In this document: positions 8,037 through 15,400 of the stretch, one piece after another
How positions within the stretch are numbered: position 1 is the stretch's first letter
Layout of the letters: every line of letters starts with the position of its first letter
From: Promethearchaeota archaeon
Lineage (GTDB): Archaea > Asgardarchaeota > Lokiarchaeia > Sigynarchaeales > SOKP01
Assembly: GCA_030605085.1 (NCBI GenBank)
Contig: JAUWBH010000115.1
Location: forward strand, 1 to 19,335
DNA: 19,335 nucleotides
Direction of reading: 5' to 3'
The notes under the pieces: generated by a model
Told to the model about the DNA's origin: nothing
The model's database searches: none
Seen by the model: only the letters and a program-made list of their open reading frames with translations
Made by a program: the position numbers and the translations under genes

Positions 8037-10748
8037 TTATTTTTTTATTAATACCGAACCCGTATAACCATTAATAGCCACAATTTGCCCCGTTTTAAAG
8101 AGTTGACAAGCGTTAGGTATATTAGTAACAGCCGGGATGCCGTATTCGCGCGAAACAACAGCGCCGTGTGAAAGGACGCCCCCTGTTTCGGTAATCAAAC
8201 CTCCTATTTTCGAAAAGATAGGCGTCCAGCCGGGGTCTGTCTTAGAAACAACAAGCACCTCTCCCGTTAGAACGCTTGGAATTTCTTCAATCTTATTAAG
8301 GACGCGTATTTTTGCAGTTATAATTCCTTGACTAGCAGGTATCCCTTGAAATGAAGAACTATCTTCAGTATATTGAAATATATCGTCGAATTCGCGGGAT
8401 CCATGTATAAATTTAGGCGGAACGGTATATTCATACTTGAAAAATTCGTCTTTCCGTTTTTTAATTAAAGAAGAGATCTCAAACTCACCTTTTCCAACGC
8501 CAATTTGCTTTATCTCTTTTTTATGTAAGAAGAAGATATCTGTTGGTTCTTTTAATATTCCACTTCGCTCTAAAGTTTTGCCAATTTCTAAATAAACTTT
8601 CCTATTTCTAGTGAACCATTTATCAATGTTAAACCGTTGATCTTCTCGAAATACGATATATTGTCGGCTATAACTTAAAATTTTTGAAAAAATCATCCAT
8701 TTTACGAATCCGAATAGTTGGCTTCTAATCTTTGTTTCTACTAATTTTTCAATTTTGTCTCTTTGTCTTGATTCTTTTTCTTTTAACTTTTCAAAATCGC
8801 GCTCTTCACCTTGTATCAGCGATTTTAAAATATCGAATACATATCGAGGAGCCTCGTTCCACCTTGGATAAAACGCTTCTCTTGAAAAACCACGATCCCC
8901 ATATTTCTCGAGAAAAGTCTTAAATTCTCCGAAAAAACTTTGTATTTTTGAATTTTCGTTCGATGACAGAATACTATATAGTTCTTCTGACTTGTTATCG
9001 AGAATTAATGATTTTAATTCGGGCGTTTTTTGTATAATTGAAGCTAAGTGATGTATTCTTTCGTTTGTTTCAGTTAATTTATGTTCTAAACCTGATATTA
9101 AAACGGGATAAACTCGTGTGGATTCTTCCTTTCCAAGGAATTTAGTAAGTAAATATTGGATCATTAAATTCATGCCGATATTATGGACTGGTATTCCGTA
9201 ACGAATAAGACGAAAATGCCGAATCATTGTTCTATCCAAATCTTCAGCCAACTTAATAAGAGCTTCTAAATTATCGGTTCCAGTTAAGCTTTTTAATTGC
9301 GAATCAAAAGTATCGCAGTATGGTATGAATACTTCTTCGCTCCATTCGTAATATTTGTCTGCGGTTTTATTTATTGACCCATCGGGATCGAGAGATTTGA
9401 TGCGTAATTCTGAAACTAAACGTTTAAATAGCTTAAAAGGAAGGTTTTTTATAGTCTCTTTCCCGTATGGTCCAGTTCCATCAGGAAAATAGTTCAATAA
9501 ATCCTCATTTCGATAATTTTTAGGAATCTCGTATATTACTTTGTTTTTTAACACATCCAAGTTGAAATAAACGTGTCCATTGTACAATTTCAATAATTTT
9601 TTTTCCATTCGCTTATAACCCATTATACTATTAAGTTCAATGTTTACAACTATGGTTATTGGGTCTCCTAATATATCAAAAAATAATGGCGTAACAGGGT
9701 CGTTCCAATAGTCGTCGCTATACCCACGAGTCCAAAATGTTTCTTCCATAGCAGTGAAGGATTTTAGCGTAGTAATAGGTCTAGATTGGAGGAGATAGAT
9801 TTTATTGCTTTGGTCGATTGCCCATTCTATATCTTGAGGAACCTTAAATGATCTTTCTATTTGAGACCCGATTTGAGAGAGTTTGATTATTTGTAGATCT
9901 GTAAGAGAAGATTGCTTAGTCTCTTGTTCTGAAAGTTCAACAAGTTCGAGACCACTCTCCGTTTCAGATGATTTTGGATAAGCTGTAATACTTTTTTTTC
10001 CTATTTGCTTATTTAGGATTTTAAATGGTTCCTTTCCATGGCGTTTTTCTTTTTGGACCACGAAATTATCCGGACTACTCTGTCCTGATACGATTGATTC
10101 ACCTAATCCAAAATTAGACTCGATTACCAATTCATTTTTTTTCGACGAAACGGGATTTATTGTGAATAACACTCCGGAACACTTTGCTGGGACCATTTCT
10201 TGCACGATTACCGCCAGTTTTACATCGCTATGGGGTATATTGTTTTCATACCTATAAGCAATAGCTCTGCTCGTCCAGACTGACGCATAACAATTAATAA
10301 TATTTTGGAGTATGTGACTAAGAGTTTTTAAACTTAGAAATGTATCATATTGACCTGCAAAAGAGGCAGTTAATAAATCCTCTGCAATTGCAGAAGACCG
10401 TACAGAAACTTCCTTCTTACGCAACTTATCGTATTCTGATTTAACTTCTTCAGCTAAATCTGTCGAAATAGGCCTTTTCTTAATTGCTTCTTGGATTTTT
10501 TTAGCAGCATTTTCAATGGTTTCGTATTTTTCGTAATCTATCTCTGCTAACGAGTCTTGGATTAACTTGTTAAGGTTATTATCTGTAAGAAAGAGCGAAT
10601 AAGCTGCGGTGGTAATAACAAATCCTTTAGGTACAGTAAAGTCATTTTGTATTAATTTTCCGAGATTTGCTGCCTTGCTCCCAATCTTTTTTATATCTTT
10701 TTTAGTGATACTTTCTAAATTTAAGATTAAAGGTTCAGTTATATTCAC
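8037..10748 (-). CDS. PEP-synthase-like ATP-grasp/phosphohistidine enzyme (rifampin-phosphotransferase architecture)
   Basis: This 903-aa enzyme has three parts. Residues about 15-330 are the PPDK/PEP-synthase N-terminal ATP-grasp domain: GSKAANLGKL (23-32), VSVRSSAIAED (114-124), QEMVPAKCSGVLFTINP (183-199), GLGESIVSGQ (214-223) and EWAIDQSNKIYLLQSRPIT (308-326). Residues 340-800 form a large, mostly helical middle region opening with FWTRGYSDDYWNDPVTPLF. The C-terminus is the swivelling phosphohistidine domain, TETGGVLSHGAVVSREYGI, with His near residue 861. The PEP/pyruvate TIM barrel of true PEP synthase is absent. This domain order and length match rifampin phosphotransferase (ATP to AMP + Pi + phospho-substrate) and related uncharacterised phosphotransferases. 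The start is GTG at 10748. It is co-directional with the FAD oxidoreductase, 44 bases upstream of it, so co-transcription is possible. The acceptor substrate is unknown. Confidence 0.85.
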   Translation of the reverse strand: MNITEPLILNLESITKKDIKKIGSKAANLGKLIQNDFTVPKGFVITTAAYSLFLTDNNLNKLIQDSLAEIDYEKYETIENAAKKIQEAIKKRPISTDLAEEVKSEYDKLRKKEVSVRSSAIAEDLLTASFAGQYDTFLSLKTLSHILQNIINCYASVWTSRAIAYRYENNIPHSDVKLAVIVQEMVPAKCSGVLFTINPVSSKKNELVIESNFGLGESIVSGQSSPDNFVVQKEKRHGKEPFKILNKQIGKKSITAYPKSSETESGLELVELSEQETKQSSLTDLQIIKLSQIGSQIERSFKVPQDIEWAIDQSNKIYLLQSRPITTLKSFTAMEETFWTRGYSDDYWNDPVTPLFFDILGDPITIVVNIELNSIMGYKRMEKKLLKLYNGHVYFNLDVLKNKVIYEIPKNYRNEDLLNYFPDGTGPYGKETIKNLPFKLFKRLVSELRIKSLDPDGSINKTADKYYEWSEEVFIPYCDTFDSQLKSLTGTDNLEALIKLAEDLDRTMIRHFRLIRYGIPVHNIGMNLMIQYLLTKFLGKEESTRVYPVLISGLEHKLTETNERIHHLASIIQKTPELKSLILDNKSEELYSILSSNENSKIQSFFGEFKTFLEKYGDRGFSREAFYPRWNEAPRYVFDILKSLIQGEERDFEKLKEKESRQRDKIEKLVETKIRSQLFGFVKWMIFSKILSYSRQYIVFREDQRFNIDKWFTRNRKVYLEIGKTLERSGILKEPTDIFFLHKKEIKQIGVGKGEFEISSLIKKRKDEFFKYEYTVPPKFIHGSREFDDIFQYTEDSSSFQGIPASQGIITAKIRVLNKIEEIPSVLTGEVLVVSKTDPGWTPIFSKIGGLITETGGVLSHGAVVSREYGIPAVTNIPNACQLFKTGQIVAINGYTGSVLIKK

Positions 10749-10884
10749 ATTCCCTATCTAATTTTTTTAATTTAATATCATCATTAATTTTTTTTAATTT
10801 GTTAAAAATTATGAAAGAATTTTATTAAAATTTATTTAATTTGTGTTGTAGTCTTACGTTTATTTATTAAGGTTTTTATAAATC

Positions 10885-11205
10885 AGGGGTCTCAGTTAGT
10901 TTAAAACTCGTGAATAACCTAGTAAAACTAATAAAGTCAAAAAAGGAGAGATGAATCAACAAAAAGAGTTCTTTGTAAAATTGCATTGGAATACTAATAT
11001 TACTTTCTGAGGAGCTCCCTCATTTGTGGAAAAAGCCTCTCGTATCGAGAGTGGGAAACTATGGCTGAAAACCCATGTCTTATAGGACATGGATTCTTTT
11101 CAGAAGAACAAAGTAGTCGGGAATGGTGTGAACACCTACTCGATAGGGGCTACTGGTTTTAGCCCTCATGAATAAGGCACACAGATGCACCCTTCATGTA
11201 AACAA
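10885..11205 (+). mobile_element. Possible miniature IS200/IS605-like element
   Basis: A left-end-like part has a hairpin (TTAGTTT 10896-10902 with AAACTAA 10925-10931) enclosing CTCGTGAATAA (10907-10917). A right-end-like part has CTCATGAATAA (11165-11175) beside a hairpin. Between them lies GGAGAG-ATG (10943-10953), opening a 19-codon frame that ends at TGA 11008. The same frame continues with GAPSFVEKASRIESGK, which is reminiscent of TnpB C-termini. This layout of hairpin ends sharing a short motif, with a gutted internal ORF, fits a non-autonomous IS605-type element left by deletion of tnpB. No transposase is present, and the exact ends and family cannot be fixed by eye. A standalone structured RNA is the alternative. 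Confidence 0.4.
11008..11166 (+). ncRNA. Five-hairpin structured RNA candidate (omega-RNA-like?)
   Basis: Five perfect short stems follow one another in 160 bases. TGAGG/CCTCA is at 11008-11012/11018-11022. CTCTCG/CGAGAG is at 11037-11042/11046-11051 with a TAT loop. CCATGTC/GACATGG is at 11073-11079/11086-11092. GGTG-TGAA-CACC is at 11125-11136. GGGCTA/TAGCCC is at 11147-11152/11160-11165. The stretch is much richer in G and C than its surroundings, as is typical of functional RNA in AT-rich genomes. I looked for RNase P, SRP and tRNA signatures and found none. Its position at the right end of a possible IS605-like remnant suggests the guide scaffold of a TnpB system. The strand is inferred from that element. 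Confidence 0.5.
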
Positions 11206-11316
11206 TTTTTATTAAATAATTTTAATATTCTTTAATAATTTTAATGAAATTGATAACCTCAATGTTCTATTGTACATTTATTTCTTAAAAATTTTTTTCC
11301 TATTTGAGTATCTCTT

Positions 11317-11433
11317 AAAAAATTGATAAAGATTACTCGTTAAATTTTAAGGAAACTTTTTACAAAAAAGAGAAAGAATGCCAATGATTTAAAGCAAAAA
11401 TAAAACGAATGTTAGAGGTGCTATCTTGTGCTT
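11317..11433. repeat. Repeat copy 1: alpha1 (11317-11378) plus beta1 (11380-11433)
   Basis: alpha1 (AAATTGATAAAGATTACTCG and onward) recurs at 11931-11993 with a handful of substitutions. beta1 (CCAATGATTTAAAGCA through GGTGCTATCTTGTGCTT) recurs at 12421-12474 with three differences that I can see. beta1 begins, read leftward, at the codon where the PIN-toxin remnant stops looking like a toxin. Read on the minus strand it supplies a short tail, KHKIAPLTFVLFLL then stop. Confidence 0.75.
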
Positions 11434-11469
11434 AAAACCTGTATCCAAGAACACCCCGATTTTAATCAC
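11389..11469 (-). pseudogene. PIN-domain (VapC-type) toxin, N-terminal remnant
   Basis: Immediately after the 94-aa antitoxin-like gene (stop at 11475) a GTG at 11469 opens a frame reading VIKIGVFLDTGF, with AGGGTGAT overlapping it as a ribosome-binding site. An opening hydrophobic strand ending in D-T-G-F is how many archaeal PIN-domain ribonucleases begin, the Asp being the first metal ligand. After 12 codons the frame enters the beta1 repeat and stops at 11389. The gene is therefore cut after its first strand, leaving an orphan antitoxin. The call rests on a 12-residue match plus position, so it is tentative. Confidence 0.5.
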
Positions 11470-11474
11470 CCTGA

Positions 11475-11759
11475 TTAAAGTCCATAGATATCGTTATCTT
11501 CCGGATTATCAAATTTTATTAAAGGTTTGTATGGTATCTCGCTTAATTTATCTATTTCTTCAATTATTCTTTTGGCTTTTTCAGGGTTTAATAATGGTAC
11601 TTCCGAAGCTAATTGCACTAATTTTTCAAAATCTTGGTTTGCTAACATCACGCAATAATCAAGCGTTTCTTGTTGTGAGGGTTTTCTACCTAATCTGAGA
11701 GTTAATTTAGCTTGAAGTTGTTCAAGTGCTTTTTTATTTTTAATTTTTACGATGGGCAT
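11475..11759 (-). CDS. Antitoxin-like small protein (VapB-type?)
   Basis: This 94-aa soluble protein begins MPIVKIKNKKALEQLQAKLTLRLGRKPSQQETLDYCVMLA. That arrangement, a short strand followed by two helices with the KLTLRLGRKPSQQE turn, is compatible with a DNA-binding antitoxin domain of the ribbon-helix-helix sort. The C-terminal part (about 50-94), with LNPEKAKRIIEEID and an acidic end (DNPEDNDIYGL), would wrap a toxin. AAGGTAAAC lies about five bases before the ATG as a plausible Shine-Dalgarno. A perfect 10-bp inverted repeat sits 13-49 bases upstream, as expected for an autoregulated antitoxin. Directly downstream is the start of a PIN-like toxin truncated by a repeat. The family assignment is by pattern, not a confirmed match. 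Confidence 0.6.
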   Translation of the reverse strand: MPIVKIKNKKALEQLQAKLTLRLGRKPSQQETLDYCVMLANQDFEKLVQLASEVPLLNPEKAKRIIEEIDKLSEIPYKPLIKFDNPEDNDIYGL

Positions 11760-11771
11760 ATTAGTTTACCT

Positions 11772-11808
11772 TTGTATACTTGAATAATATATGTATAAAA
11801 GTATACAA
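11772..11808. promoter_or_regulatory. 10-bp inverted repeat, likely antitoxin operator
   Basis: TTGTATACTT (11772-11781) and AAGTATACAA (11799-11808) are perfect complements separated by 17 bases. Each arm contains the self-complementary GTATAC. The spacer carries a TATA-like stretch read on the minus strand (TTATACATATATTATTC). The position, just upstream of the 94-aa gene's start, fits a promoter covered by a dimeric repressor. Confidence 0.6.
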
Positions 11809-11864
11809 TTTTATAATTTAGCATTTTTTTCGTAGTTATTTTGAAATTTCTATATCTATGATAT

Positions 11865-12017
11865 AAATTTTGCTTTATTAATGGTTAACTTATTCATTGA
11901 TTATATTCATTGGTTAAGTCATTTATTTTTTTAAAAATTGATAAAGATTTCTCGCTAAATTTTAAGGAACCTTTTTACAAAAACGAGAAAGATACTTATG
12001 ATTTAAAACGAGATAAG
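11865..12017. repeat. Repeat copy 2: gamma1 (11865-11915) plus alpha2 (11931-11993) and partial beta
   Basis: gamma1 starts AAATTTTGCTTTATTA and contains two 13-bp near-identical units (TTATTCATTGATT 11890-11902, ATATTCATTGGTT 11903-11915). It recurs at 12314-12380. alpha2 matches alpha1. Bases 11999-12013 (TGATTTAAAACGAGA) look like a degraded start of beta. The block fills the space between the two small antitoxin-like genes. Confidence 0.7.
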
Positions 12018-12018
12018 T

Positions 12019-12057
12019 TTATCGAAGGCTGTCAAAATCTCTTGCTCCTACGATGAA
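12019..12057 (-). pseudogene. PIN-toxin C-terminal fragment
   Basis: Overlapping the end of the 76-aa gene in the +1 frame is FIVGARDFDSLR followed by a stop at 12019. The pattern (I/V)V-x-A-R-D-F-D near a C-terminus matches the last acidic motif of PIN-domain VapC toxins. It is preceded immediately by a stop (12060-12058), so it is not translated on its own. The simplest reading is that the toxin was deleted, joining the antitoxin's end to the toxin's last codons. With only 12 residues, chance is possible. Confidence 0.35.
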
Positions 12058-12278
12058 TTAAATAGTGAATTTAATTTTTTTTCTTCAAGTAATAGTTGTT
12101 TGAGATCGATAGCATCGTTTTCTGCTTCGGAATAAGTTCCATTTTTTGCCTTTTCTAAAAACATTGATGCCTTAGTTTCGTTCCATCTTTTCAATATTTT
12201 ATTTATATACTCTTGAATATTTCTTAATTTATAGCTAATTAATTCCTCAGCAATATCTTTGTCTATGTATACTTTCAT
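12048..12278 (-). CDS. Antitoxin-like small protein, ribbon-helix-helix type
   Basis: This 76-aa protein opens MKVYIDKDIAEELISYKLRNIQEYINKILKRW, a strand then two helices typical of ribbon-helix-helix DNA-binding antitoxins. It continues with an acidic, helical tail (FLEKAKNGTYSEAENDAIDLKQLLLEE) of the toxin-wrapping kind. The last residues (LFNSS) may come from fusion to former toxin sequence, since the overlapping frame there reads like a PIN C-terminus. No intact toxin follows. No strong Shine-Dalgarno precedes the ATG. Its third and fourth codons form GTATAC, the core of the operator seen upstream of the other antitoxin, though this may be coincidence. It is flanked on both sides by the alpha/beta/gamma repeats. 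Confidence 0.6.
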   Translation of the reverse strand: MKVYIDKDIAEELISYKLRNIQEYINKILKRWNETKASMFLEKAKNGTYSEAENDAIDLKQLLLEEKKLNSLFNSS

Positions 12279-12313
12279 TTTTCTTCAATATTTTAACTAT
12301 AATTCTTTTATTT

Positions 12314-12474
12314 AAATTTTGCTTTATTAGTGGTTAAAATATTCATTGATTATATTCATTGGTTAACATATTCATTGGTTTTTAAAAAATGTATTTTATC
12401 TATAGGTATAACATTGGAATACCAATGATTTAAAGCAAGAATAAAACGAATGTTAAAGGTGCTATCTTGTGCTT
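12314..12474. repeat. Repeat copy 3: gamma2 (12314-12380) plus beta2 (12421-12474)
   Basis: gamma2 holds three 13-bp units of ATATTCATTGRTT (12339-12351, 12352-12364, 12368-12380). A small hairpin CATTGG-AATA-CCAATG (12412-12427) leads into beta2, which matches beta1. beta2 overlaps the last codons and the stop of the TPR-nitrilase gene (stop at 12462). AATGTATTTTATCTATAG (12388-12405) recurs with one mismatch at 16391-16408 on the other side of that gene. Confidence 0.75.
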
Positions 12475-15400
12475 TGGATAAACAGTCTTTCTTTCTTCTG
12501 CTCTTTTTCCCATTTTTTACGTTCAGAGCGCAGTTTGAATAAGTCTATGTCCTTATAAATAATGCCTTCTTCTTTTGGTGGTATGGTTCTTTCGACGCGC
12601 TCTTTTTCTGAAGTATATATAAGAGAATCACCGAATTCTGCGATGTTAGTAAAAAAACAGTATGCGTAGATGGATCTACGGGCGTCAAAGTGGGCGGCTT
12701 TAAAGTCCGCCGTTACTGGGGTGAAAGCGGGATTTAAGATAATATCCACTGGGGGCTCAAAGTTTTTTAGCTCCACCCTTAGATCCATATCAAGGAAATC
12801 TCGGCAGATGGCAATTGCGATTCTTCCGTACTCCGTGTTGCAAATAATGGTTTTTCGTGGGAGGGCTCCAACCTCTATTCCCTCCTTGAATCTTTTTCCC
12901 CCTATATTAATAATGGCGGGAATATGCTTCTCTTGTTCCCATAGGATGCCATCGGGTCCAATGACCACGCTGATATTTCGTCTCGTTTCTTGGTCGTGGT
13001 GAGAGCCAGGAATGATATACATCTCGTATATTTTAGCAAGGTCAGAAATATCTTGTAGAAGTTCGAAATAATTGAGATCGATCGTCATTTCTGGAAAGAG
13101 CAAGATGTTGACTCCGTTGTCGTGAGCTTCTTCAATCACGCTTTTTACCTTAGACCTAACAAATTCTACTTTATCTTTCCTAAGACCCATAAGACCCGTT
13201 GTTTTCATTTCGAAAAATCCGTCTAGAATGTTACCCGTCTGCGATGCGCTGATTTGGGCAATGGCGACTCGGCATTCTCTTTTTTGAACTTTGGCGTACT
13301 CCTTAAATAAATCCTTGTATCGTAATTCGTATTTCTTTTTTACTCCTCTTTCTTCTATGACTCGTCTTTCTTCTTCTGTGAATTGGCGTATTTCACCTAA
13401 TCTGGGAGATTGACTGGTTTCTAAAGAGCATGCTGGAGCGACGATACCTACGGTGCTGCTAGAAATAGTAGGTTTTGTAATTGAGTTTAAGGCTGAAAAC
13501 ATTATTTTTTCTTCCTTCTCTACCATGTCTAAGCGTTCCAAGACTTCATTTTTTTTGTGAATATTACCGGCTTTTTCAAAGAGCTCGGCTGAAGATCTCA
13601 GATATTCAGAGCCAATTCCAAGGAACTCTTTTCTTTGTTCAAGTTCCGATTCCTTGTCCGCTCTAATTAGATGCCACGCAGCGTCAAAATAAGTTGAGGT
13701 TGCCAGTGCCCAGTCTGCACCGCTTACAAACCCTCCTTTTCGATACGATGTTGCGGCTTTTCTTAAATTTTCTCGAATTTTTGAGTATAACTCTGTTTTA
13801 ATGTTTATATCAGATTCCTCGTCAAAGATACATCCGCTTTCTAAAGCTTGACAAAAAGATGCGTTGCCCGATGCCAAAAATTTCAATTTACTGTCGAGAA
13901 AAAGTCTACTTGTTTTTACAAATAGGTTTGCTGCTTCCGCGAATCTTTCAGGGTCTTTGTACTTTTCTGCAAGCTCCATGGTTTCCCAAGCTCTACAAAG
14001 AAAATATACTGCCTCAAGTTCCCCTCGTTCTCGCTCTACTTTAAAAAAATTGCATACGTATCGGAACTCAGCCGCAGCAGACGCAAATAATTCAGCTGCT
14101 TCTATGTGTTCTCCTTGTTTTGCTAAGATTCTAGCTTTTTCAACATTTAACCTGGCAGCACAATACTTAATCCTTAACTTGGCTACTTTTTTGAGCTTAT
14201 CGATCCTTTCAAGAGTAAACTTGTTTTTAGATCGTTTTGAACTATCTTCCATTGATTTTATCGCGTTATTAAAAGCGTTTTTAGTCGTTTCGTATTGCTC
14301 AATAGCTTTTTCGTGCTTTTCAAGCTTGCAGAGTCGTTCGGCTTCCTCCTGAGACGCCCACGCGTTATAATACGATGCTTCGTAATTGAAGTTTTTCAGA
14401 TTTTTAAGAATATCAACCGCATTTTGGTAGCTTTCTTGCGCTTTTAAATGGTTTTCCCTTTTATGATATGCCTTTGCACTTTCAATTAAGTTCCAAGCAT
14501 TCGCATAGTTCATTTTTTCATTCACCCGCTTTTTTAGAAGTTTGTATTCGATATTTTTCAACGATTCCGCGTAGGTATTTTGAGCCTTCTCGTAATATTT
14601 TGCTGAAGCGGTGTGATTGCCTAAACGATTCTCTATACGTGCTACATATTCGAAAGCCGCCGCCGCGTATGAAATATATCCTCTTTCAAGACTTATCTTG
14701 TTAACATTGAGTATTACTTCTTTAGCTTTAATAAACATATCGTTATTTGTCGTTAAAACACCAAGCTCTTCATAAAGAAGCCCTAACCTCAATTGGAAAG
14801 TTATGATACCCGTTCTCGATCCTATGGGGTGTTTATTTAATTCTCTAGATGCATCGATGGCAGTTGATAACATTTTAATTCTTTCTTCTTCGCTCTCAGC
14901 AATGTCAGCAAGAGTTTTGTACGCTTTATATACGGAGGAATAACCGGCAGCTCGACCCCACCCTCCTTCGTATTTTTCACCAATTTCACTGGCTTGATTT
15001 GCGTACTCAAGCATTTTCTTGACAAAATCACTCTGTTCATGTTTATCTGTTGCAAGAGCAGCTAATTGTGAATAAGACCAAGTTAAAGTTTGATTTATCT
15101 GCGCAATATAGGGTCCGAAGGCACATCGCTTTAAAGCCTTAAGACCGTGTTCGATCCCTTGTTTAGCGTATGATTTCCTCTGAGCGGGCGTAAAAAAACT
15201 CATTTGAGCAAAACCAGAATAATATATAGCAAAAGTAAAGTTCGAACGAATTATAATTCGTTCAAAATCTCTATAAATTGTTCCTAACTCTACGATTTCA
15301 TTAAGGTCGTTAATAATTCTCTTCTGGAGGTAATTGATTTTTCCGCCATATTGGGCAAACCAAATTAATGCATTTAAGATAATTGTTATCAAACTCTTGT

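Larger units (their letters stand above)
10749..11474. other. Gene-poor region, 726 bp
   Basis: There is no long ORF. From 10749 to about 10880 it is plain AT-rich DNA carrying the promoter of the leftward phosphotransferase. From about 10885 to 11200 it holds the hairpin-rich element described separately. From 11200 to 11316 it is again featureless AT-rich DNA. From 11317 to 11433 it carries the alpha1/beta1 repeat, followed by a truncated toxin start. Confidence 0.6.

Noticed and set aside
11008..11166. RNase P, SRP RNA or tRNA identity for the hairpin-rich region
   Set aside because: None of the conserved core sequences of RNase P or SRP RNA, and no T-loop, could be found on either strand.
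11426..11698. 90-aa plus-strand frame with hydrophobic stretches
   Set aside because: It is antisense to the antitoxin-like gene, which has an operator and ribosome-binding site on the minus strand; it starts inside the beta repeat.
11865..11915. Integron attC site in gamma1 (GTTAAC-like motifs)
   Set aside because: GTTAAC-like motifs occur, but the R/L box arrangement with an extrahelical base cannot be drawn, and no tyrosine integrase gene is present.
12339..12380. CRISPR array
   Set aside because: The 13-bp units are immediately adjacent or three bases apart, with no spacers; they are short tandem repeats.
13864..14352. 162-aa open frame on the plus strand
   Set aside because: It is antisense to the TPR region of the TPR-nitrilase gene; the Ser/Leu/Ala-rich translation is typical of a shadow of Lys/Glu-rich helices.
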